DNA from: Hepsetus odoe
Taxonomy: Eukaryota > Chordata > Actinopteri > Characiformes > Hepsetidae
Length of the DNA: 64,000 nucleotides
Direction: 5' to 3'
Assembly (NCBI GenBank): GCA_017165825.1
Contig: CM029385.1
Location: 4,594,933 to 4,658,932 of the forward strand
Part shown: one piece after another, positions 55,830 to 64,000 of the stretch
Layout of the letters: each line of letters starts with the position of its first letter
How positions within the stretch are numbered: position 1 is the stretch's first letter
Notes under the pieces: model-generated
Database searches by the model: none
Told to the model about the DNA's origin: nothing
The model's input: the letters and a program-made list of their open reading frames with translations, nothing else
Position numbers and translations under genes: made by a program

Positions 55830-56119
55830 TGTCACGGTGGCGGGGAGCGGGAAGGACGTCATTGCCATGCCAGAGATTCCTGAAGTACTTTTATTTGACT
55901 GAAACATGAAAGACACGAAACTGGAATACATCAGAAACAAAACCACCTGTAACCCAGGGCTTAGCCTATTAAATGAACTGCGCTCTGTTCTGACTCATTG
56001 AGGCTTAAGTAGTCAGCCTCAATGTAGCACACCTGTGCCTCGTGAGCTCAGGTGTGCTCAGTCAGAACAGAGCGCCCTCTACCGTGAACAAAAGCAACAA
56101 AACCCTCCAAACCCTGACA
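55830..56119 (-). repeat. Right LTR (5' LTR of the element)
   Basis: It begins TGTCACGGTGGCGGGGAGCG and ends CCAAACCCTGACA. About ten differences, including two small indels, separate it from the left copy. Confidence 0.9.
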
Positions 56120-56144
56120 ACACTATAACAACACCACAGGCCGA

Positions 56145-56252
56145 CTCCAGTCAAGCTGTAGAGGTTCTGAAGGAAGATCAGTGGGAACAGGATGCACCTA
56201 AGCTCACTTTTGAGTGTCATGGCAAAGGCTGTGAATACTTAAGTACATGTTT
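56145..56252. mobile_element. Tc1-like element, right piece
   Basis: GATCAGTGGGAACAGGATGC, TTTGAGTGTCATGGCAAAGG and CTGTGAATACTTAAGTACAT match the 3' part of the same Tc1-like family as the piece at 52655-52778. The transposase portion between them is absent. Confidence 0.65.
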
Positions 56253-57640
56253 TATTTTAGGTAAATTTAAAAGAATTTAATACATTTTGGAGACTTTCTG
56301 TTGTTACATATTTCTTTTAAAGTAAAGCATAACAAGCAAAAACAGGTCAAATCTAATACTGTATGAAACACAGGCTGGTGCTAGACTGATGGTTATATCT
56401 AAGCATATATAGCATTCAGATGCAGCATCTGAACATTTCTAGCATTTTCAGCATCTTAGATGGCTGAAAATGCAGAAGAGCCCAAATTAAAATATACTTT
56501 ATAATCCTATCATATACCTCTAATTCCCCTCTTAATCAAACTGTCTTTTTAATCTGATCAGATTGGTTTAATGCAGCTCAGTATGTGAAACTAATCACTC
56601 AGTCCTTTCTTCATAAGCATCAGTGGCCAGCCTGCTGATTGGTGGGATGGCCCTCCCTCTCCCCCATCACAGCTTAAGGCTGTGGACTTGTGTAAGAGAA
56701 TGAGTTTGTCTTTTTCGTGCCTGTTGAGCTGTCCAATAAAACTAATAGCTCTTCCTTTCTTGGCCATTCAATACACACTCATTCTCTCTGCAATCGAGTT
56801 CCTCTTTCTTCTGTTTTGTCTCGTTACTTCTTTTACATCATTGCATGTGTTATGCACAAGCCGCACCAATGCATACAGCGAGGGTCTTATTTAGGTTGAA
56901 AGAGGTCTTGGGGAAGTCCTAATAGGTCGATTGGGAACTTGAGAAAGAATGGAAAATAAAAATAATGGATAGAAAAAACATTAAATTAAACAAAAAATGA
57001 AACATTAAACATAAATTCAACATGAAACATCTGAAATTCATTAAAAATGAACTAATTAATCTGTTTTTCATGCAATTTGTGTAATAATTTTGTGTAAAAA
57101 CCTAAGCAGTAAAAGTAAAATGTCGCCAGAAAAATTCATACTAAAAGTACCAATACCTGAAAATTATACTAAAGTACAGTAACAAAGTACTTATACGTCA
57201 TCTGTGTTTTTTTGCCAAATTGTTCACTCCTTCCATCCACCATGTAACGTTAGGAAGAGCGGAGAAGTGATCTCGAATCTCCGGCATCATTGGTGAAACA
57301 CAGCAGCACTTTGTGTTCACCACAGCTCTGAGCCCCTATAGGACTGAAGAACATGCTCTGAGTTTTTTGCCATTGGGTTTTTTCTCATGTCCTCTTCTGT
57401 ATGTTGAAAACCTAGTTTTTGTACAAGGTGTGTTTTTTGCGCCAGTGAGATTCACTCTTCAAAGTGACTTATGTAATATTAGTGTTATTATACAGAACAT
57501 AACTTTATGATCAATATGCAAAGATCTTATAGACCAGCTGTTTCTGATCTTTAGAGTTTACTTTTACAAAAGAACAAATAAACCTGGCCCGGTGTTAGTC
57601 TAGGCCCTGTGTTTTGAATACCTAGGCCTCTTTTTTTCCT
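56253..57640. other. Upstream of agap2, mostly unrecognised
   Basis: AT-rich. A repeat fragment (AGTAAAAGTAAAATGTCG to AAAGTACAGTAACAAAGTAC, about 57105-57200) resembles small hAT-like elements common in fish. Two short frames (56682-56899) have no domain. Confidence 0.45.
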
Positions 57641-57907
57641 TTCAGTTGGGGCAAGTTCACCACAAAGTCCTGTTTGTGACTGAACAGCCTATGAGGTGGC
57701 GACACTTTTTGAAATCAGGAAATGAACTTGCAGAGGAAATTCGTGCAAGTGAAATCGCTTCTCAGCTTGTCCCCCTGCCTGCGCCCTGGGTTCGAACAGC
57801 CTCCTGCTGCTAAGCGTGAGAGAAGAAGCATGGGCAGGGAGGCTGGGCATGCTGATGGGATTCAGGAATAACACCTTCCATGATAGGCAGGCTCAACGTC
57901 TCAAAAC
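57641..57907 (+). promoter_or_regulatory. agap2: 5' flank / UTR of the PIKE-A-type agap2 first exon
   Basis: Sequence directly before the short-form start is moderately GC-rich and open to interpretation as promoter plus 5' UTR. An in-frame TAG at 57884-57886 closes the frame upstream. No TATA box was identified with confidence. Confidence 0.4.
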
Positions 57908-58070
57908 ATGAGTAACTCCACAAAAGCGGTGCATTCGACTGCAATCAGAGCCGAGGTGAAGCGGCATGAGAGGCTACAGAGCACTCTCAACAAACTTTTG
58001 AAGCAGCTGGAGAGGGTTGAGGACCAGGGGCTCAGGACAGGCTTGAAGGTCCACATCCACAGCGTCCAAG
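57908..58070 (+). CDS. agap2: agap2 alternative first coding exon, PIKE-A type
   Basis: It encodes 54 residues beginning MSNSTKAVHSTAIRAEVKRH and continuing LQSTLNKLLKQLERVED, then a consensus donor GTGAGT at 58071. The layout matches the N-terminus of the short AGAP2 form (PIKE-A) and of AGAP1, which share an AxRAEVxRHE / LERVxD pattern before the common VNSQEW junction. The exon ends in phase 1, the same as the long-form exon at 62849-63860, so both can splice to the same next exon. Kozak A at -3; TAG in frame 24 bases upstream. The short form is a cytosolic GTPase-like and Arf-GAP protein that activates Akt signalling. The next exon is beyond the window. Confidence 0.82.
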
Positions 58071-61000
58071 GTGAGTCCATCTTTTAGCTGATGGAGCCAC
58101 TGCTTGTGTGGTGCATGCTCTTTCTCCATCATGTTTTAGAAAATTATTAGGGATGTGGATAGAAGCACCTGCCTCTTGTTCAAGACAAAATGGTCCCAAA
58201 GCTTGTTTCTTAAGCCCAAAAAGTGCAGGAACATAGGGACCACATCGGGAGGGCTATACATACTGAACTCGGGTCAGAGAAGCGCTTGTTGCTGACGTCT
58301 TGCTTTTTTTTTGCGGAAATGACTAATCAAAAGAGGCTGTAGGTGTACATATATTCATCTTATCTCCGCACACTGGCCTTCAAAGAATGACACTTTAAAG
58401 TAAGTGAGATGTGAAGGTCACTGAAAATAAACCTGTGTTTGACCAACAGTGTATAGGCAGCCACACTGAAACACTACTATTGCTGGCATGTGCTGTTTAG
58501 TCTGAAATCAGGCTGAACAGCACATAGATCAAGGTGTTGATCAAGGTGTTTAAGGTGACATCTCTCACCGCCGGCATGTCTTGGGAGAAGCTATGAAGTT
58601 TTTGCTGTTTACCCCTTGATTGTTCCAAAACATTTCACCAAAAGAAAGGGTCCAAAATGGCCCAAGATGAAATCTTTTCACATCAAATTTCCTTCTGCTG
58701 AAATGTTCTCATTTCTAAGGTTTGTCAAGGTTCTAAAAGACACGGGACGTTTCTATTGACCATCAAATTTATTCCAAGCCTTTGGCTTGGGGTCCTGTAT
58801 ATCCTCACCTGGAAAGTGATAAACTCAGTGATAAGCTCAAGCATGATTCATATGTGTGCACTTAATCAGAGTCTATTTCAGACTGGTTTGAACCAACTAT
58901 TCAGTAGTATCCCTGTGGGAGTCAGATGGGAGGCTTTGACTAATTCATGAGTGTTCAAGAGGGCTTGGAGATGTCCCTCAAAAATACTGGGAGTTAACAG
59001 ACAAGTTGAATTAGGTGTGTCAGAGCCCAGAAAAGCGTGAGGTAGAAGAGTCTTGTATTGGGACACAACTTACAACAAGCCTAGATTCATCAAGAAGAAA
59101 TGATGCCCTGAAATGATCCCGCTGAAAGCTTATAGCAGTAATACAGCATCACAGCAGTATTGCTTCCTTTAGTCAACCACTAGTTCATCCTGTAGCAATG
59201 AATCTCTATTATACTAAACTTGTAGAGACATCGTCCCACAGTCTACATACTTAGACAGTCCGGTGGTTAAAAGGATTGGGTTGCAAGATTATCACTACCG
59301 CCCGTATGTTGTCATGGTAACAGGGGTTTTCGTACGAGCCCATTTCCTGTCTGCCGCTCTCTTGCTGCCCCAAAACCCACTTCCTCTCCTTCTCAGACGC
59401 TACCTTACACTTCGTCTTACACTCTGTAAAATCCTAATTTTCTTGTCCTTGTCTTTTCCTGTAACTGATCGTTCCACTGAGATTTTTTTATCATTATTAT
59501 TATCACTTTTAGGCTCAAGCCTTGTGCTTTTATTCCAGAAAAAGAATGTCTCGTAATGGGCTGGGGTCATTTCCATTGGATTTACAGGCTCGCACATTTC
59601 CAAATGTGTGTCGGCTTGGGTCAAGGGGTCAGATGTTCTGGAGATGATGGTTAATTTGAATTACTTGTAGTCGTTCAGCTTTGCTCTCCAACATTCACTT
59701 CCTCCTCAGACTACTTCCTCTCGTGTGAGTAATTACAGCCGATCTAGCTGATGGCAACAGAACATAGAAGACAAGATGCCGTCTCTGTAACCCACCAAGC
59801 TTCCTCAGATGCTGATACTCATGGCAAACACTGGCACTGGTGGTGGTGAATATAGTTGAACAGAAGCAGAGTGCTGTTTCGATTCATGGTTGATAAAGAA
59901 ATGAGTGGTTACTGAAATGCACCCACTTGGCCCAAAAAAGATAAAAGAAAATAAACTCACGTAGGAGGCATTGAAGATAGATGCCATGAGGCTCCTGGGT
60001 GCTGTTGTCATTTAAGGACAGATGAGAGAGAAGGGGGAATGCTTAAAGCAGTAAAGAGGCTTTGGAAAATGACTGGTTGAAAAAGAAGAATTGATCCAAA
60101 GACAGACAGTGTGAAAGAAAAAACGGAAACACCACATTAGGACTACCCTCGTCCCATAGTACAACCTGTCAAATCCCCCTAATCAGTGCAGAAATGTACT
60201 ACTGTACCCTGCCATGTGCCTTGAGCAGATGGAGTCCTACAGAGATGAAAGTGGCTATCACATGGCAGTGCACGGTATTACAGCATATGGCTAACCTCAC
60301 TGCCCAGCCATTTCTCTCTGAGTGACATCATGATTAGGTAAAATAATCTAAGCAATTTAAAGCCAAACTCACCTATTTTCAACATTTCTGCATAACTCAC
60401 TGGTTTTGGTACGAATCAAAATCATCACGTTCTGATCTAGAGAAGCTAAACCGCTCAAAGGTGCTCACAGTGATGAGAATCATCTCTGAATCAGAGACGG
60501 GTGGCATGCCATTACATTTAATTGCCAATGTAATCAGATTACAAAAAAGGGTCATTCTAATCAGACCAGATTATTTGAAAATGTGTAATTAGATTATAGT
60601 TACATTGTTGATTACCTGGTTTTCATTTTTTCATTATGCCTTTAAAACATGGCCATTATACAATTTTGAATCTTTTTTTTGTAGTTGCACAGGAAAATGA
60701 ACAGTGTTAAGACTAAGTTTATACAGAAGTACTATAGAAAAGAAAACCTACAGAAAAAAAACACGATTTCTTTAGTATAAGGTGCGATATGTTATCCATC
60801 AAGTCATCCAAAATCAGAAATTCCATTACTTATTAAGACTTCTATTTTGTATTTGTAACAAAATTACATTTCAAAGTAATCTAACCCAATCCTGGGAGAG
60901 ATACATGCATCTAATTGCAAGTTCATATGAAATGGTTATGAATATGATGTGTGATCCCTGAGACATCATCACCATTGTAATACATTTCAATATGTTTTTC

Positions 61001-61864
61001 TACAACTATTTCCTGTCAAACCCCTCTCAATTACTTTGCTTTCATCCCCACTGATTTATTCTGGAGCTTTGAAAATTCGGTGGCATCTTTGTTTGAGAAC
61101 AGCGCTATTGTTGTAGGAAAGAACATGAGTGGTATGTGGATTCTACACCCATTCCCCAAGTAGAAGGCTTGATTTGATAGCCATGCCCAGGGGATACCTA
61201 GTCTAACAAGCAAGCCTGTTTTTATGTTTTATGTTAGAGTTTTTATGATAGAGAATGGACTAAATAAGAACCCTTCCGCTGATCTTATTCTAAGTAACAT
61301 TTGTCTGTTTATGTCCAATCAATAGCATTTATTATTGATTTTTGACCCCAATTAGCATTTTAACACACTCCATTAACACACTCCAAAATCAAGAAATGAT
61401 TTTTATGTGCCTTGGGTTACTTTGCAACCATCCGATAAATAAATACAAATATGCATTTCTGCAAGTCCCATGTATAGGTCCACAGATGGCCATAAAGAGT
61501 CAGAGACTAGATAGAGCGAGTGCAGGGAGGAGGAGTTAATGCTCCAGAATACCTTAGTAACAAGCTGCCTCAGCATCTAGCGGAAAAAAAAGATTGGAAG
61601 GGGGGGTTGCTGGGGGTAAAGAAGCACCCAACGGCTCTGTAACCAAACTAAATGATCAAAGATCAACCAGGTGATGAAGGCATCCAGATATCTTTCGGTC
61701 ACTACAGATGCCGCATCCTTTAATTAGCTACACTAACTTAGAGTCTCTTATTTGTTGATTAGGGATTCCTGTGACTCCTCCCTACTCCTTCACAAGCCTT
61801 TTATTGGCTCCAGATCCTTTGAACTTGCACCCGCCTCTTCCCACATCATTGCTGCACCATGTTG
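58071..61864 (+). other. agap2: agap2 intron between the alternative first exons
   Basis: No exon recognised. A repeat with partly inverted ends (CCATTACATTTAATTGCCAA..GTAATCAGATTAC and ACATTTCAAAGTAATCTAAC) occupies about 60500-60895. Confidence 0.55.
60500..60895. mobile_element. Possible small DNA element with inverted ends
   Basis: The left part reads TGTAATCAGATTAC-type words and the right part AAAGTAATCTAACCCAATCC, a pattern seen in short fish DNA elements. Ends are not exact. Confidence 0.35.
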
Positions 61865-62848
61865 CAGAGAGAGAGAGAGAGAGAGAGAGAGGATGAGGAA
61901 GAGGAGGGGGGTGGTCGAGGGAGAGAGAAAAGGGAAAGGGAGGGAGTGAGGGAGGGGGACTGGCTGTGGAAGGCAGAGGCTGTGAGCTGTCTGGCTGGTG
62001 ACAAGGGCAGGCAGGCAGAGAGAGGAGGGAGATGCAGAGAGTGCCGAAGTCCTCCAGCTCCATGGTGCTCAACGTGGGAGCTGCAAAAAAGCATCCAGCA
62101 GAGGGATTTGAAGAATTCCTCAGCTCAAGGGCAGACAACTGATCTGAGACTCAGGCTTGACATGAACTTTCTCAGCCGCAAGGATGCATGTCCGCTTTGT
62201 GCACCAGGGGGCTTGACACTGGAGTCTGCTGTATTGACATCCGTGTGTTGGAAAGCTCAGATCACTGGAGATGTGATGGATGGACTCTCTGTGGGGAACA
62301 TGGGATCGCACTCTATGGACTTGCCCTAATCTCCTCTTGCTGATCCATGTGTCATGTAGACTTCTTGCCTGCCTGCCTTTAACTCTCTTTTCTGCTTGTC
62401 CATCAATGTCTTTTTATACTCTGGTGCATGGCTGGGAATGGCATGCCTTAGTCTGAAGGCAACAGCAGGACGTCATTATTGCCTCCTTTCCAGTAAACGG
62501 TATTTCCTATCCTTTTTACATTGTTTCACTCTTGCACTTTAGACTGCCTTTTGGAAGGTTAGGAAGGTTTTCCAGTAATAATTTACTGTGTTGAAACTGC
62601 TTGTTAACAAGACTTAGAACTGGAACATTTAACCAATAACATGAGGATGAGGATTAGAGACATGTGGGTGACTGAGCACAGTGGGCACAAAGGACAGTAG
62701 CAATTTGGTTTGCTCCAGGGAAAGAAACCACATCTCAAAGATTGTGTTATTTTCCCTCGCTGTCTCTGGATTGCAGGGATAACAGAGGACATTTCACAGA
62801 TCAAACTAATCTATGCCTGTGTCTGTTTGCCTACCCAACTTAAACCTC
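61740..62848 (+). promoter_or_regulatory. agap2: Promoter / 5' UTR region of the long agap2 form
   Basis: Purine-rich and moderately GC-rich sequence just before the PIKE-L-type start. It contains an open frame of 156 codons (61859-62329) that is low-complexity at its start and has no domain; it is best read as 5' UTR with upstream ATGs. An in-frame TAA at 62807-62809 closes the long-form frame. Confidence 0.45.
61866..61891. repeat. GA dinucleotide microsatellite in a long purine tract
   Basis: Thirteen GA units, continuing into a purine-rich stretch to about 61960. Confidence 0.93.
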
Positions 62849-63860
62849 ATGGAGCGAACTGGCATTTCACATCATAGAACCACCTACTTCATCTCTCTAA
62901 CCCTGGTAAAGGTGGAGACAAGTGAGGAGCATGGAATGGAAAAGGCCAAGCAAAGTGTGGTGGGGGAGATGAGTCAAGGTGGAGGAAAACAGCATCCTCC
63001 AAATGCAGACCTGTGCAGTGTGATTCAGGATCCACTAGAAGTGGTCACCAAGCCAGAGGCTAAGAAAGATATCAAAGAGGAACAGGAAATACTTCCAAGC
63101 CCCAGGGACCATAAAACACTTTTTACAGATGGTGCTCACCCCAGTGACAGGCGAAAATCAATAACATCTTTGGCAGCTGAAAACGGCACGGTACGAGAAG
63201 CCACAGGAGCAGCTCAAACATCTACAGCCAAGGAAGTAGCTGAATTAATTCAACCAGCCACGAGTAATGTACCAGGGCAAATTAACAAGCGGCCCGTGTC
63301 CTTGCTGAAGGCGCACAGTGGTGCCCTCAATAGTCGTGAACTGAGAAAGGCCAGAGACAGCATGCATGCTTCCTCTAAGAGTTTGGACCGTAAGGACAGC
63401 AGGTCTGCAATCCAATCCCCTGCCAGCCCTGCTCCCAGCTCCTTCAGGGCATCTTGGGCTGTGTGTGAGGCAAAGCCCACTCAGGAAGATCTGAAAGAAG
63501 GCTCTGGGGCTAAAGGGTCAACGGAAGGGTTGATAGCCATGCGCATTCAGAGCCCTAGAGCAGAAAGGCTAAAAGCAGGGTCAACGTCTCTTCCAGCTCC
63601 TATCAGCATGGTCTCCAAGCCACAACGCAAGGGAAAAAGTCGTACCTTGGACAACAGTGACCTGAACTGCCTGTCTGAGGATCTACTGAAAGGAAAAGGG
63701 GGCCAAGTGACATCAGACATGAGGGCTGGTCAGTCACAGGGAACCTCAACACGTGATCGCAAAATGCTTCGATTTATTAGTGGCATTTTCACCAAGAGCA
63801 CCCAAGTAGCAGCTCCTCAAAATCCAGCCTTGTTACAAAGGGAATCAAGTGAGGATGAAG
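62849..63860 (+). CDS. agap2: agap2 first coding exon, PIKE-L type (partial gene)
   Basis: AGAP2/PIKE-L is a GTPase-like, PH, Arf-GAP and ankyrin-repeat protein that stimulates nuclear PI3-kinase. The exon encodes 337 residues of the long N-terminal extension. Family signatures: HHRTTYFISLTLVK at residues 8-21; RKGKSRTLDNSDL at 260-272; STRDRKMLRFISGIFTKST at 300-318. Between them it is Lys/Ser/Glu-rich and not conserved; the Pro/Gly-rich expansions of the human form are absent. Start chosen by homology; an in-frame ATG twelve codons upstream (62813) is possible. Probable donor GTAGGA at 63861 in phase 1. The frame stays open to the window's end, so the donor could lie later. The GTPase-like and later domains lie right of the window. 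Confidence 0.93.
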
Positions 63861-64000
63861 GTAGGAAGCCACTACCATTTCCATTCATACAACCTCATCA
63901 ACCCAACTGTAGACGTCCTGTCAGGTCTTGTGATGACAAAAACAATACAGTGCAAAGTGGCCTGCTTCATTGTGGGAGGTCACTTTGGATCTCCATTTCT
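63861..64000 (+). other. agap2: Start of the next agap2 intron (or continued exon)
   Basis: Downstream of the candidate donor GTAGGAAG. The frame remains open without a stop for the remaining 46 codons, but the sequence no longer resembles AGAP2. Confidence 0.5.

Larger units (their letters stand above)
52779..56119 (-). mobile_element. LTR-flanked element with broken coiled-coil frames, no polymerase seen
   Basis: Two direct repeats of 290-291 bases, both TG...CA, enclose 2.76 kb. A purine tract with GAGAGGGGGG directly abuts the left repeat on the minus strand, so the element reads right to left. Internal minus-strand frames (about 55826-55437, 55350-54700, 54373-53996, 54125-53706) are Glu/Leu/Gln-rich coiled coil, broken by shifts and by a SINE at 54438-54697. 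I see no protease, reverse transcriptase, RNase H or integrase motif, and no evident tRNA-primer site next to the right repeat. It is a non-autonomous or internally deleted LTR element whose frames may be gag-like or captured. Described only; not reconstructed. Confidence 0.75.

Noticed and set aside
61859..62329. 156-codon plus frame before agap2
   Set aside because: It starts inside a GA microsatellite; the remainder has no domain and lies where a 5' UTR is expected.

Overview
This is a vertebrate nuclear window, almost certainly from a ray-finned (teleost) fish. Genes are split into small exons with canonical GT-AG introns, their proteins read as orthologues of vertebrate genes, and the rest is filled with typical fish repeats: tRNA-derived SINEs, RTE- and L2-like LINE fragments, Tc1- and hAT-like pieces, and a common teleost interspersed repeat. 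An otophysan fish (catfish, characin or carp relatives) is a guess from the repeat style only. Nothing bacterial is present: no operons, CRISPR array or defence locus.

Layout. (1) 1.46-5.67 kb, plus strand: the last six coding exons and 3' UTR of a homeodomain-interacting protein kinase (hipk); its kinase domain lies left of the window. (2) 7.2-27.2 kb, minus strand: complete marchf9, a RING-CH membrane E3 ligase, in four exons of which intron 1 (14.5 kb) and intron 2 (2.6 kb) are full of repeats. hipk and marchf9 converge. (3) 27.2-28.6 kb: GC-rich and polypyrimidine 5' region of marchf9. (4) 28.6-38.8 kb: intergenic, with a 55-bp minisatellite, a SINE cluster, an RTE fragment and a Tc1-like transposase relic. 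(5) 38.8-50.5 kb, minus strand: complete tspan31, six exons, 208 residues. (6) 52.65-56.25 kb: a nested repeat in which an LTR-flanked element carrying broken coiled-coil reading frames, but no visible polymerase, sits between two pieces of a Tc1-like element. (7) 57.6-64.0 kb, plus strand: the 5' end of agap2, with two alternative first coding exons, one like the short PIKE-A form (57.9 kb) and one like the long PIKE-L form (62.85 kb). Both end in the same splice phase.

The gene order agap2 (divergent) tspan31 - marchf9 matches the human 12q14 block AGAP2-TSPAN31-CDK4-MARCHF9, but I find no cdk4 exon in the 11 kb where it would sit, and marchf9 is followed by a hipk gene instead of CYP27B1. 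The genes are physically linked rather than a pathway: a transcriptional co-regulator kinase, a ubiquitin ligase of endosomal or Golgi membranes, a tetraspanin, and a GTPase/Arf-GAP signalling protein.

Exon limits were set by hand from splice signals, reading phase and remembered family sequence. UTR ends, repeat family names and repeat limits are less certain.
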